A DNA stretch of 64,000 bases, from NCBI RefSeq assembly GCF_040676675.1, contig NZ_JBFAPK010000042.1, positions 1 to 64,000 of the forward strand, written 5' to 3'. The DNA comes from JBFAPK01 sp040676675 (GTDB lineage: Bacteria > Actinomycetota > Actinomycetes > Mycobacteriales > Micromonosporaceae). The translations under genes and the position numbers were made by a program. The first letter of the stretch is position 1, and the number at the start of each line of letters is the position of its first letter. Below the pieces are notes generated by a model, which was not told the origin of the DNA, ran no database searches, and saw only the letters and a list, made by a program, of their open reading frames with translations. This document shows positions 54,541 through 63,214 of this stretch, one piece after another.

Positions 54541-56102
54541 TCACGTACGAGCGGCTCCGGGCGATGGATCCGGCCGCGTGGCGGGCGGCCGGGGTCGCCT
54601 GGGGCGCGCTGGTCGAGACGGTCGACCGCCCCGCCGGGGCGATCCGGTCCGGCGCGAACGGGCTGCGGGTCGTCTGGTCCGGCGCGGCCGCCGGAGCCGC
54701 CGACGGGCGGCTGGCCGCCCTGCGGGCCGAGCTGGCCGGGAGCCGTCCCGTCCTGATCGAGATCGACCAGCTCCTCGCCGAGTACGCGGAGCAGCTCGCC
54801 CGCGCCCGGGCGATGCTGGCCGCCGCCGGCCCGAGCACCGGCGCACCGCGCCCCGGCGGCGAGATGCCGGGCGGCGGGATCCCGGGCGGCGAGACCACTG
54901 GCGGCGCCGAGACCGCCCTCGCCCTCGCCCGTCGGGCCGACCGGCGGGCCGCCCGGGCGCTGACCGAGCTGGCGGCCGATGCCCGCACCGGCTGGACCGC
55001 CCCGCCGCCGGCCGGGCGACCCCCGGCGACCGCCGGTCCGCTGGCGGTCTGGCACTGGTGGCAGCGGTTGGCCCCGGCCCAGCGCCGGTGGCTGCTCGGG
55101 CGCGAGCCGGCGCTGGTCGGGCGCCTCGACGGCGTGCCGGTGGCCGCCCGCGACCAGGCCAACCGGCTGCTCCTGGCCGACCAGCGGGCGGAGCTGCGGG
55201 CGCGGCGCGCCCGACTGCTCGCGCAGCGCCCGGCGACCGCGGCCGGGGCGGCCGAGCTGGCCCGGCTGGACGGGCTCCTGGACGGGCTGGCCGACGTCGA
55301 GCACCGGCTGGCCGCCCGGAACGGCCCCCGGGCGTACCTGCTCTCGCTCGATCCGGCCGGCGACGGCCGGGCGGTCGTGGCGCTGGGCAACCCCGACCGG
55401 GCCGACAACGTGCTGACCTACGTGCCGGGGATGACCTCCGACCTGCCCGGCCTGCGGGGCGAACTGGACCGGGCCGAACGGCTCGCGGCGCGCTGCGGCG
55501 AGCTGGCCCCGACCAGGCAGAGCGCGGCGGTGCTCTGGCTGGACTACGACGCGCCCGACTTCGTCGACGAGGCCGCGGGCGCGAAGCGCGCCGAGGTGGC
55601 CGCGCCCGGGTTGCACCGGTTCCAGGAGGGGCTGCGCCTCACCCACGAGACCGCCGAGGGCAGCACCGCGACCCGTACCGTGGTCGGGCACAGCTACGGC
55701 TCGCTCGTGGTCGGCAGCGCCGCCCGGGACCACGGGTTGGCCGCGGACAACCTGGTCCTTGTCGGCTCTCCCGGTGTCGGCGTGGACCACGCCGCACGGC
55801 TGTCGGCGCCGGGTACGGCCGTCTGGGCCAGTACGGCGGCGAACGACGTCATCCAGTACGCCGCCCGGTCGCCCGGCGAGGCGCTCGCCGGGCTGGCCGC
55901 CGGGGTGGCGCTGCCGGGTCTCGGCCTTCCGCTGGTGCTGGGCCGCCCGGGTGAGCAGCTCTGGTTCGGCCGCAACCCGGTCGACCCGGGCTTCGGGGCG
56001 CGGGTCTTCGCGGGCGCCCCACGCGGCCACACCGGCTACTGGGACGCCGGCAACCCGGCACTGGACAGCATGGCCCGCATCGCCCTGGGCGTCGCCCCGT
56101 GA
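54537..56102 (+). CDS. Alpha/beta hydrolase, DUF1023 type, with helical N-terminus
   Basis: 521 aa. Residues 1-110 are helical and WXG100-like (MITYERLRAMDPAAWRAAGVAWGAL, then ARAELAGSRPVLIEI-type heptads); a Gly/Pro spacer follows, and the C-terminal 250 residues are a DUF1023 alpha/beta hydrolase with nucleophile Ser in VVGHSYGSLVVG, preceded by VLTYVPGMTSDLPG. Actinomycete proteins of this type are thought to be exported by ESX systems. Substrate unknown. Coupled to the gene before it. Confidence 0.8.
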   Translation: MITYERLRAMDPAAWRAAGVAWGALVETVDRPAGAIRSGANGLRVVWSGAAAGAADGRLAALRAELAGSRPVLIEIDQLLAEYAEQLARARAMLAAAGPSTGAPRPGGEMPGGGIPGGETTGGAETALALARRADRRAARALTELAADARTGWTAPPPAGRPPATAGPLAVWHWWQRLAPAQRRWLLGREPALVGRLDGVPVAARDQANRLLLADQRAELRARRARLLAQRPATAAGAAELARLDGLLDGLADVEHRLAARNGPRAYLLSLDPAGDGRAVVALGNPDRADNVLTYVPGMTSDLPGLRGELDRAERLAARCGELAPTRQSAAVLWLDYDAPDFVDEAAGAKRAEVAAPGLHRFQEGLRLTHETAEGSTATRTVVGHSYGSLVVGSAARDHGLAADNLVLVGSPGVGVDHAARLSAPGTAVWASTAANDVIQYAARSPGEALAGLAAGVALPGLGLPLVLGRPGEQLWFGRNPVDPGFGARVFAGAPRGHTGYWDAGNPALDSMARIALGVAP

Positions 56103-56125
56103 CCCGTGGCCCGCGGGAACCCGCG

Positions 56126-58036
56126 CTACTCGACCGTGACCGACTTGGCCAGGTTCCGGGGCTGGTCCACGTCGTGGCCCCGGGCCGCGGCGATCTCGCA
56201 GGCGAGTACCTGCAACGGCACGGTGGTGACCAGCGGCGCCAGCAGCGTCGGCGTGCGCGGTACGTAGATCACGTCGTCGGCGTACGGCAGCACGGAGCCG
56301 TCCCCCTCCTCGGCGATCACGATGGTCCGGGCGCCCCGGGCCCGGACCTCCTGGATGTTGGAGACGATCTTGTCGTGCAGCATGGCCTGCCCGGTCGGCG
56401 AGGGCACCACGCAGACCACCGGGGTGCCCTGCTCGATCAGCGCGATCGGGCCGTGCTTGAGCTCGCCCGCCGCGAAGCCCTCGGCGTGCATGTAGGCCAG
56501 CTCCTTGAGCTTGAGCGCGCCCTCCAGCGCCACCGGGTAGCCGACGTGCCGCCCGATGAAGAGCACCGTGGGCGCCGCCTTGAGGTCCCGGCCCAGCTGA
56601 CGCACCGGCTCGATGCCGTCGAGCAGCGTACCGATCTTGTCGGGCATCCCGAGCAGCTGCTCGACGATCGCCCGGGTCTCGTCCGCGTAGAGGTTGCCGC
56701 GGACCTGGGCCAGGTGCAGGCCGATCAGGTAGCAGGCGACGAGCTGGGTCAGGAACGCCTTGGTCGAGGCGACCGCTATCTCCGGCCCGCCGTGCGTGTA
56801 GAGCACCGCGTCCGACTCGCGCGGGATGGTGGAGCCGTTGGTGTTGCAGATGGCCAGCACCCGCGCCTTCTGCTCCTTGGCGTGCCGCAGCGCCATCAGC
56901 GTGTCCATCGTCTCCCCGGACTGGGAGATCGCCACGACCAGGGTGGACCGGTCGAGCACCGGGTCGCGGTAGCGGAACTCGCTGGCCAGCTCCACCTCGC
57001 AGGGGATCCGGGTCCAGTGCTCGATCGCGTGCTTGGCCACCAGCCCGGAGTGGTACGCGGTACCGCAGGCGACGATGAAGACCTTGTCGACGTCGCGCAG
57101 GTCCTGGTCGCTGAGGCGTACCTCGTCGAGCAGGATCTCGCCGTTGTCGGTGAGCCGCCCCCGCAGCGTGTCGGCGACGGCCTGCGGCTGCTCGGCGATC
57201 TCCTTCAACATGAAGTACTCGTGGCCGCCCTTTTCGGCGGCCGAGGAATCCCAGTCGATGTGGAAGTCCTTGCCGGTGGCGGGCCAGCCGGCGAAGTCGG
57301 TGATCTCGATCGTGCTGGGCGTGATCAGGACGACCTGGTCCTGGCCCAGCTCGACGGCGTCGCGGGTGTGCTCGATGAACGCGGAGACGTCGCTGGCCAG
57401 GTAGTTCTCCCCGACTCCCCGACCGACCACCAGGGGCGAGTTCCGCCGGGCGCCGACGACCGCGCCGGGCGCCCCGGCGTCGACCGCGAGCAGCGTGAAC
57501 GCCCCCTCCAGCCGCTGGCAGACCAGACGCATGGCCGCCGCGAGCAGCTGTGGCCCCTCCGCCTCCCCGTCGGCGCGCAGCTTGCGCAGGGCGGCGGAGA
57601 GCAGGTGCGCGGCGCACTCGGTGTCGGTGTCGCTGGCGAACTGGACCCCGTCGGCCTCCAGCTCGGCGCGGAGTTTGGCGAAGTTCTCGATGATGCCGTT
57701 GTGGATCACCGCCACGCGACCGTCACCGGCCGGGTGCGGGTGGGCGTTGCGGTCCGTCGGGCCGCCGTGGGTCGCCCAGCGGGTGTGCCCGATCCCGGTC
57801 GTACCGTCGCCGATGCCCCGGGCGGTCTCGCCGGTCGCCGCGTCGGCCGCCGACCGCTCCGACAGCGCCTTCTCCAGGTTGGCGAGCTTGCCGGCCCGCT
57901 TCTCGATCAGGAGCTCGTCCTCGCTGACGATCGCCACCCCGGCCGAGTCGTAACCGCGGTACTCCAGCCGCCGCAGCCCGTCCAGCACGATGCCCATGGC
58001 CGGCCGAGCGCCGGCGTACCCCACGATTCCGCACAT
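56126..58036 (-). CDS. glmS: Glutamine-fructose-6-phosphate aminotransferase (isomerizing)
   Basis: Makes glucosamine-6-phosphate, the entry to UDP-GlcNAc and peptidoglycan. 636 aa. N-terminal glutaminase with nucleophile Cys2 (MCGIVGYAG), then two SIS isomerase domains (VACGTAYHSGLVAKH, SQSGETMDTLMALR, STKAFLTQ) and the terminal KSVTVE. ATG 58036 has GGAG close by and TAGGCT 8 bases upstream. No glmS ribozyme is expected or seen. glmM, the next enzyme, is 2.6 kb away. Confidence 0.97.
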   Translation of the reverse strand: MCGIVGYAGARPAMGIVLDGLRRLEYRGYDSAGVAIVSEDELLIEKRAGKLANLEKALSERSAADAATGETARGIGDGTTGIGHTRWATHGGPTDRNAHPHPAGDGRVAVIHNGIIENFAKLRAELEADGVQFASDTDTECAAHLLSAALRKLRADGEAEGPQLLAAAMRLVCQRLEGAFTLLAVDAGAPGAVVGARRNSPLVVGRGVGENYLASDVSAFIEHTRDAVELGQDQVVLITPSTIEITDFAGWPATGKDFHIDWDSSAAEKGGHEYFMLKEIAEQPQAVADTLRGRLTDNGEILLDEVRLSDQDLRDVDKVFIVACGTAYHSGLVAKHAIEHWTRIPCEVELASEFRYRDPVLDRSTLVVAISQSGETMDTLMALRHAKEQKARVLAICNTNGSTIPRESDAVLYTHGGPEIAVASTKAFLTQLVACYLIGLHLAQVRGNLYADETRAIVEQLLGMPDKIGTLLDGIEPVRQLGRDLKAAPTVLFIGRHVGYPVALEGALKLKELAYMHAEGFAAGELKHGPIALIEQGTPVVCVVPSPTGQAMLHDKIVSNIQEVRARGARTIVIAEEGDGSVLPYADDVIYVPRTPTLLAPLVTTVPLQVLACEIAAARGHDVDQPRNLAKSVTVE

Positions 58037-58044
58037 GACTCCGG

Positions 58045-58050
58045 AGCCTA
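58045..58050 (-). promoter_or_regulatory. -10 element TAGGCT of glmS
   Basis: TAGGCT on the minus strand, 8 bases before the ATG; the gap holds GGAG, so it is near-leaderless. Confidence 0.6.
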
Positions 58051-58304
58051 GCCGAATTTCGCTCAGCGCGACTGCTCAGAAGCGGGCTAATCGAGCAAAG
58101 CCTTTGCGCGATGTGGCCGCCTCGGGCAGCAACCGGATGAGTACCCCAATCCCGGCCAGCCCACTCGGCCCACCCCGCCACCTCGGTCCCGTCCCCACGG
58201 AACCAGGCAAAACCGACACAAGCCGCGCCCACGGCACCCCGCCGGGGACGGCCGAAACCAACATCGGGCCACGCCCGGCTACGGACGGCCAGAACGCACC
58301 TACG

Positions 58305-58371
58305 GTGGGGCCCGCCGTGCCCGGCGGAGACATCACGCCTGACGGGATCCGCCGGGCATGGCGGGCCCCAC
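58305..58371. repeat. 67-base palindrome with 24-bp arms
   Basis: Arms 58305-58328 and 58348-58371 pair over 24 bases with a single G.U-type mismatch; 19-base loop containing GACATC. It lies in a divergent promoter region, so it is not a simple terminator. A related element is at 59727-59791. Confidence 0.8.
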
Positions 58372-58461
58372 CCCACCGCAACCTCGCTCGGACCCGGCCA
58401 GGAACGCGACCGGCCACCAACGCGACCCGGCCACGGGCGTGGCATCGACGGCGGAACGCCC

Positions 58462-58467
58462 TAGGCT
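58462..58467 (+). promoter_or_regulatory. -10 element TAGGCT of the aminotransferase gene (leaderless)
   Basis: TAGGCT, 6 bases, then GTG 58474. Confidence 0.65.
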
Positions 58468-58473
58468 GGCCGG

Positions 58474-59679
58474 GTGACGACGACCTCCCCCGACCTCGAT
58501 CCCCTGGTACGCCGAATGCGAGCGTTCGGCACGACCATCTTCACCGAGATGTCGGCCCTGGCGACGCGTACCGGCGCCGTCAACCTCGGGCAGGGCTTCC
58601 CCGACACGGACGGGCCCGCCGAGATGCTGGAGGCCGCGGCGGAGGCGCTCCGGTCCGGGCAGAACCAGTACCCGCCCGGACCCGGCATCCCGCTGCTGCG
58701 GCGGGCCGTCGCCGAGCACCAGCGCCGCTTCTGGGGACTGGAATACGACCCCGACGGCGAGGTACTGATCACCGCGGGCGCCACCGAGGCGGTCGCGGCG
58801 GCCATCCTCGCCCTCTGCGAGCCGGGCGACGAGGTGGTCTGCTTCGAGCCGTACTACGACTCGTACGCGGCCTCCATCGCGCTCGCCGGCGCGGTCCGGC
58901 GCCCGGTCACCCTGCGCCCCTCGGCCGACGGCCGGTTCGCCTTCGACCCGGACGAACTGCGCGCCGCGTTCGGGCCGCGTACCCGGCTGGTGCTGCTCAA
59001 CTCGCCGCACAATCCGACCGGGAAGGTCTTCACCCGCGCCGAGCTGACCCTCGTCGCCGACCTCTGCGCCGAGCACGACGCGTACGCGGTCACCGACGAG
59101 GTGTACGAGCACCTGGTCTTCACCGACGCCTCCGGCCCGCACCTGCCGCTGGCCGCCCTGCCCGGGATGCGCGAACGGACCCTGCGGATCTCGTCGGCCG
59201 GCAAGACCTTCTCCTGCACGGGCTGGAAGATCGGCTGGGCCAGCGGCCCGGCCGAGCTCGTCTCCGCGACGCTACGGGTGAAGCAGTTCCTCACCTTCGT
59301 CAACGGCGCGCCCCTGCAACCGGCCGTCGCCGTCGCGCTGGCGCTGCCCGACAGCTACTACGACGGCTTCCGGGCCGGCCTTCAGGCCCGCCGGGACCAG
59401 CTCACCGAGGGTCTGGTCGACGCCGGCCTCAAGGTGCTCCCGTCCGAGGGCACCTACTTCGTGACCACGGACATCAGCGCGCTCGGCGGTCGTGACGGCA
59501 TCGAGTTCTGCCGTACGCTGCCCGAACGCTGCGGCGTGGTGGCGATCCCGACCCAGGTCTTCTACGACGACGTCGAGGCCGGTCGCCGGCTGGTCCGGTT
59601 CGCCTTCTGCAAGCGCCCCGAGGTGCTCACCGAGGCCGTCGCCCGGCTCCGCGCCATGTCCCCCGCCGCGACGGCCTGA
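58474..59679 (+). CDS. Class I/II PLP-dependent aminotransferase
   Basis: 401 aa fold-type I aminotransferase. NLGQGFPDTDGP opening, ITAGATEAVAAAILAL, LNSPHNPTGKVF, VTDEVYEHLVF, and PLP-lysine in SSAGKTFSCTGWKIGW. Closest in pattern to the DapC / YbdL / kynurenine-aminotransferase-like group, so N-succinyldiaminopimelate or methionine transamination is possible; the exact substrate cannot be told. Leaderless GTG. A palindromic element lies after the stop. Confidence 0.88.
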   Translation: MTTTSPDLDPLVRRMRAFGTTIFTEMSALATRTGAVNLGQGFPDTDGPAEMLEAAAEALRSGQNQYPPGPGIPLLRRAVAEHQRRFWGLEYDPDGEVLITAGATEAVAAAILALCEPGDEVVCFEPYYDSYAASIALAGAVRRPVTLRPSADGRFAFDPDELRAAFGPRTRLVLLNSPHNPTGKVFTRAELTLVADLCAEHDAYAVTDEVYEHLVFTDASGPHLPLAALPGMRERTLRISSAGKTFSCTGWKIGWASGPAELVSATLRVKQFLTFVNGAPLQPAVAVALALPDSYYDGFRAGLQARRDQLTEGLVDAGLKVLPSEGTYFVTTDISALGGRDGIEFCRTLPERCGVVAIPTQVFYDDVEAGRRLVRFAFCKRPEVLTEAVARLRAMSPAATA

Positions 59680-59726
59680 GCCCGCCGCAAGAGCCCCACC
59701 GCCACGGGCCGAGCCCGCTGGCGCCG

Positions 59727-59791
59727 GGTGGGCCCGCCCGCCCGGCGAAGACATCGAGCGTGTCGGGCTGGGCGGGCACGGTGGGCCCACC
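59727..59791. repeat. 65-base palindromic element, possible terminator
   Basis: Outer arms GGTGGGCCC (59727-59735) and its inverse (59783-59791), with inner GCCCGCCC/GGGCGGGC pairing. It lies between the convergent aminotransferase and trxA genes. The loop side has GACATC as in the 58305-58371 element, and both share GCCCGCC, GCCCGGCG and GGGCCC blocks. Confidence 0.7.
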
Positions 59792-59854
59792 CCAACCGGA
59801 GGCTCTTCTCATGTCAGGATCACACGCCGGCTACCAACGCCTGGCCGGGTACAC

Positions 59855-60178
59855 CTAGCCCGACAGCGCCGAGTCGATCTGCGCCCGCAGCCTGGACTTC
59901 GGCTGCGCCCCGACGACCTGCGACACCACCTCGCCGGCCCGGAAGACGCTCAGCGTCGGCATCGAGGAGACCCCGTACGCCCGCGCCGTCTCGGGGTTCT
60001 CGTCGGCGTTGATCTTGACGACCCGGGCCCGGCCCGCGTACTCCGCCGAGAGTTCGTCGAGCACCGGTGCGAGCCGGTGGCACGGCCCGCACCACTCGGC
60101 CCAGAACTCGACCAGCACCGGCAACTCGCTGGCGAGCACCTCGCCGCCGAAGGTCGCGTCGGTCACGTCCGTGGTCAT
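59855..60178 (-). CDS. trxA: Thioredoxin
   Basis: 107 aa disulfide reductase, cytoplasmic. Active site WAEWCGPC (Cys30, Cys33); conserved DENPETARAYGVSSMPTLSVFRAGE with the cis-Pro. ATG 60178 overlaps the merR-type gene stop by 4 bases (ATGA), so it is the second gene of a regulator-thioredoxin operon. Confidence 0.95.
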   Translation of the reverse strand: MTTDVTDATFGGEVLASELPVLVEFWAEWCGPCHRLAPVLDELSAEYAGRARVVKINADENPETARAYGVSSMPTLSVFRAGEVVSQVVGAQPKSRLRAQIDSALSG

Positions 60179-60573
60179 GGTGTTTCCCTCTTTCCGTTGC
60201 TGCCGGCGGCCGCGCCGCCGTCCCGGCCGCGCGCCGCCGCGAGTTCCCGGCTCACCCGGCCGCGCACCGCGAGCAGTCGCGCGATGCAGGTGTCGAGGTC
60301 GGCGAGCTTGCGCCCGAGCACCTCGATCGAGGCGGGGCACGCCGCGCCGGACTCGCGCCCGGAGCGGAGGCACTCCACGAACGGGCGCGTCTCCTCCAGG
60401 TTGAACCCGATGTCGAGCAGCGACCGGATCTCGCGTACCAGGCGCAGGTCGACCTCGTCGTAGTCGCGGTAGCCGTTGGCGGTACGCCGGGCGCTGAGCA
60501 ACCCGTGCTGCTCGTAGTACCGCAGCGTGCGCGGGCTGGTACCGGCACGCTCGGCGAGCTCACCTATGCGCAT
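60175..60573 (-). CDS. MerR family regulator coupled to thioredoxin
   Basis: 132 aa. N-terminal MerR helix-turn-helix (RIGELAERAGTSPRTLRYYEQHGLLSARRTANGYRDYDE), linker, and a coiled-coil dimer helix (about 82-118). Cysteines 68, 79 and 96 lie around the sensor end, and two of them (C68, C79) flank a short loop, so redox or metal sensing is possible (inference). ATG 60573 has TACCGT 6 bases upstream. Translationally coupled to trxA. Confidence 0.88.
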   Translation of the reverse strand: MRIGELAERAGTSPRTLRYYEQHGLLSARRTANGYRDYDEVDLRLVREIRSLLDIGFNLEETRPFVECLRSGRESGAACPASIEVLGRKLADLDTCIARLLAVRGRVSRELAAARGRDGGAAAGSNGKRETP

Positions 60574-60579
60574 CAGCCA

Positions 60580-60607
60580 ACGGTAGACCTTGACACCGGC
60601 GTCAGGG
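60580..60607 (-). promoter_or_regulatory. merR-trxA promoter and candidate MerR operator
   Basis: -10 TACCGT (60580-60585), 6 bases before ATG 60573. Immediately upstream is CCTTGACACCGGCGTCAGG on the plus strand (60588-60606), an imperfect inverted repeat of the kind bound by MerR proteins in their long promoter spacers. Confidence 0.55.
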
Positions 60608-60619
60608 CCAGCGCGAGGT

Positions 60620-61975
60620 TCAGTCGGCGGGGCTGGCCTGACGTACCGCGTCGGCGATCCGCTCGGCGACGGCCTGGGCCACCTCGACGGTGGCGGCCTC
60701 GACCATGACCCGCACGAGCGGCTCGGTGCCGGAGGGCCGCAGCAGCACCCGCCCGGTCCCGCCCAGCTCGGCCTCCGCCTGCTCGGCCGCGGCGAGTACG
60801 GCGGGCGCGCCGGCCCCGACGGCACGGTCGCCGACCGGCACGTTGATCAGCACCTGCGGCAGCTTGGCCACCACCCCCGCGAGGTCGGCCAGCGAGCGGC
60901 CGGTGGCCGCCATGCGGGCCATCAGGTGCAGCCCGGTGAGGATTCCGTCGCCGGTGGTCGCGTACGCGGGCATCACGATGTGCCCGCTCTGCTCGCCGCC
61001 GAGCGCCAGCCCGGACGCGCGCAGCTCCTCCAGCACGTACCGGTCGCCGACCTTCGTCTCGACGAGCCGGATGCCGGCCTGGGACATCGCGATGCGCAGG
61101 CCGAGGTTGCTCATCACCGTGGCGACCAGCGTGTCGGCGGTGAGGGTCCCGGCCTCGCGCATGCCGAGCGCGAGGATCGCCATGATCTGGTCACCGTCGA
61201 CCTCGTCGCCCGCGGCGGTGACGGCCACGCACCGGTCGGCGTCACCGTCGTGCGCGATGCCGAGGTCGGCGCCGTGTTCGAGGACGGCCGCGCGCAGCCC
61301 GTCGAGGTGGTTCGAGCCGCACTCGTCGTTGATGTTGAGCCCGTCGGGCCTGGCGTGGATCGCCACCACCTCGGCGCCGGCCTGCTCGTACGCCACCGGC
61401 GCGACGTCGGAGGCGGCCCCGTTGGCGCAGTCGACGACCACCTTCAGCCCGTCCAGCCGGTGCGCGATGGTGCCGGTGAGGTGCTGTACGTAGTGGTCGG
61501 CACCGTCGAGCAGGTCGTGCACCCGCCCGACGCCGGCGCCGGTCGGCCGCTCCCACCGGGCCGAGCCGTTCGCCTCGATCGTCGCCTCGATCTGGAGCTC
61601 CACGTCGTCCGGCAGCTTGTGCCCGCCGGCGGCGAAGAGCTTGATCCCGTTGTCCGGCATCGGGTTGTGCGACGCGGAGAGCATCACGCCCAGGTCGGCC
61701 TTGGCCTCGGCGGTCAGGAAGGCGACCGCGGGGGTGGGGAGCACGCCGACGCGCACCACGTTGGCTCCGGCGCTGGCCAGGCCGGCGACCACGGCGGCTT
61801 CGAGCATCTCGCCGCTGGCGCGGGTGTCTCGGCCGACCACGGCGAGCGGGGGGTGGCTGCGGTCCGACTCGGCGAGGGTGTGCGCGGCCGCGACGGCGAC
61901 CGCGAGCGCCAACTCGGGTGTCAGATCGGCGTTCGCACGGCCGCGTACGCCATCAGTGCCGAACAACCGACCCAT
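60620..61975 (-). CDS. glmM: Phosphoglucosamine mutase
   Basis: Interconverts glucosamine-6-phosphate and glucosamine-1-phosphate for UDP-GlcNAc. 451 aa. Start MGRLFGTDGVRGRAN, phosphoserine loop VMLSASHNPMPDNG (Ser102), metal loop DGDADRC, sugar loop GGEQSGHI and C-terminal RPSGTEPLVRVMVEA. All four landmarks are present. It lies downstream of rpsI, separated by a terminator, as in Rv3441c. Confidence 0.97.
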   Translation of the reverse strand: MGRLFGTDGVRGRANADLTPELALAVAVAAAHTLAESDRSHPPLAVVGRDTRASGEMLEAAVVAGLASAGANVVRVGVLPTPAVAFLTAEAKADLGVMLSASHNPMPDNGIKLFAAGGHKLPDDVELQIEATIEANGSARWERPTGAGVGRVHDLLDGADHYVQHLTGTIAHRLDGLKVVVDCANGAASDVAPVAYEQAGAEVVAIHARPDGLNINDECGSNHLDGLRAAVLEHGADLGIAHDGDADRCVAVTAAGDEVDGDQIMAILALGMREAGTLTADTLVATVMSNLGLRIAMSQAGIRLVETKVGDRYVLEELRASGLALGGEQSGHIVMPAYATTGDGILTGLHLMARMAATGRSLADLAGVVAKLPQVLINVPVGDRAVGAGAPAVLAAAEQAEAELGGTGRVLLRPSGTEPLVRVMVEAATVEVAQAVAERIADAVRQASPAD

Positions 61976-62058
61976 GCGGAGAACCTCCGGAAAGCGCGCT
62001 CATGAGGAAACGCTGATGAGGAAGGCATTGATCAGAAGAATTCTGACCGGGAAGGCAA

Positions 62059-62102
62059 ACGGCCGGGACCGCCACCGCGTGAGGGGAGGCGGACCCGGCC
62101 GT
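62059..62102 (-). terminator. Terminator after the rplM-rpsI operon
   Basis: 15-bp arms (62059-62073 with 62088-62102) with one A-A mismatch, 14-base loop, 30 bases after the rpsI stop. Confidence 0.8.
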
Positions 62103-62131
62103 CTGTCAGACGTACAAGGTGTTGCTGCTGA

Positions 62132-62587
62132 TCAGCGCTTCGAGTACTGCGGCGCCTTGCGGGCCTTCTTGAGACCGTACTTCTTGCTCTCCTTGACCCG
62201 GGCGTCCCGGGTGAGGAAGCCGGCCTTCTTGAGGGCCGGACGGTCGTCGGGCTCGTTCGCGATCAACGCGCGGGCGATGCCCAGGCGGAGCGCGCCGGCC
62301 TGGCCGGTGATGCCGCCGCCGCGGAGGTTGGCGATGACGTCGAACTGCTCGGCCTTCTCGGCGGTCACCAGCGGCTCCTTGATGAGCTGCTGGTGAACCT
62401 TGCTCGGGAAGTACTCCTCGAGCTCGCGGCCGTTGCAGACGATCTTGCCCGAGCCGGGGATGATCCGGACCCGGACGATGGCCTCCTTGCGGCGGCCGAC
62501 GGTCTGGATGGGGCGCTCGCCACGGGGGGCACGCGCGACGGGCGCGGGCGCCGGAGCGGCCTCGACGACGTCGGTGGTATCGGTCAT
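62132..62587 (-). CDS. rpsI: 30S ribosomal protein S9 (uS9)
   Basis: 151 aa. Core IQTVGRRKEAIVRVRIIPGSGKIVCNGRELEEYF, LRGGGITGQAGALRLGIARAL and the C-terminal tail KKARKAPQYSKR that contacts P-site tRNA. An N-terminal Ala/Pro-rich extension (about 1-25) is usual in actinomycetes. ATG 62587 has GAAGGA six bases upstream; a GTG at 62611, overlapping the rplM stop, is possible. Confidence 0.97.
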   Translation of the reverse strand: MTDTTDVVEAAPAPAPVARAPRGERPIQTVGRRKEAIVRVRIIPGSGKIVCNGRELEEYFPSKVHQQLIKEPLVTAEKAEQFDVIANLRGGGITGQAGALRLGIARALIANEPDDRPALKKAGFLTRDARVKESKKYGLKKARKAPQYSKR

Positions 62588-62607
62588 GCTGATTCCTTCG
62601 TCCGCGC

Positions 62608-63051
62608 TCACTGCGCGATCTGCTTGATCTCGAACGGCACCGGCTGCTGCGCGCCATGCGGGTGCTCGGCACCGGCGTAGACCTTCAGCTTCTTGATGAG
62701 CTGCCGGCCGAGCTTGTTGTGGGGAAGCATCCCCTTGACCGCCAGCTCGATGGCGCGCTCGGGGCGCTTGGTCAGCAACTCGTCGTAGCCGACCTGCTTC
62801 AGACCGCCCGGGTAGCCGGAGTGCCGGTAAGCGATCTTGGTGTGCCGCTTGTTGCCGGTCAGCGCCACCTTGCCCGCGTTCACGATCACGACGAAGTCGC
62901 CGGTGTCGACGTGCGGGGCGAAGGTCGGCTTGTGCTTGCCCCGCAGCAGCGTGGCGGCGTGGGTGGCCAGACGGCCCAGCACGACATCAGAGGCGTCGAT
63001 AACGTGCCACTGACGCTCGATTTCACCCGGCTTCGGGCTGTACGTACGCAC
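62608..63051 (-). CDS. rplM: 50S ribosomal protein L13 (uL13)
   Basis: 147 aa, exactly the family length. RTYSPKPGEIERQWHVIDASDVVLGRLATHAATLLRGKHKPTF opening (in part), DFVVIVNAGKVALTGNK, YRHSGYPGGLK and GMLPHNKLGRQLIKKLKVYAGAEHPH. GTG 63051 has AAGG about 8 bases upstream. First gene of rplM-rpsI, behind a leader of about 60 bases. Confidence 0.97.
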   Translation of the reverse strand: MRTYSPKPGEIERQWHVIDASDVVLGRLATHAATLLRGKHKPTFAPHVDTGDFVVIVNAGKVALTGNKRHTKIAYRHSGYPGGLKQVGYDELLTKRPERAIELAVKGMLPHNKLGRQLIKKLKVYAGAEHPHGAQQPVPFEIKQIAQ

Positions 63052-63116
63052 AGGTTTACCTTGTCTCGTCGTCGGTCTGGGGCTCCGCGCCGGTCTCAGG
63101 CGCGCACGAACGACCA

Positions 63117-63122
63117 AGCGTA
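63117..63122 (-). promoter_or_regulatory. Candidate -10 element TACGCT of rplM
   Basis: TACGCT on the minus strand, placing the start near 63110 and giving a leader of about 60 bases. No convincing -35. Confidence 0.45.
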
Positions 63123-63214
63123 CCTGATGGGGTACGCCCTAGGCTTTCGCACAACAGCAGGCAACGATACTCGGTCGCTGGTCACCCGGTCAAAACGGGG
63201 GGTCACCGACCTCG

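Larger units (their letters stand above)
58037..58473. other. Divergent intergenic region glmS / aminotransferase
   Basis: 437 bases without a gene. It contains the glmS -10 at one end, the aminotransferase -10 at the other, and a 67-base palindrome (58305-58371) between them. The part 58072-58300 shows nothing definite. Confidence 0.5.

Noticed and set aside
54309..57617. Minus-strand open frame of about 1100 codons across the hydrolase and glmS
   Set aside because: Runs antisense to one gene and out of frame in another; no recognisable protein motif.
58037..58300. glmS ribozyme or riboswitch upstream of glmS
   Set aside because: The -10 lies 8 bases before the ATG, leaving no room for a leader RNA, and the ribozyme is not expected in this group.
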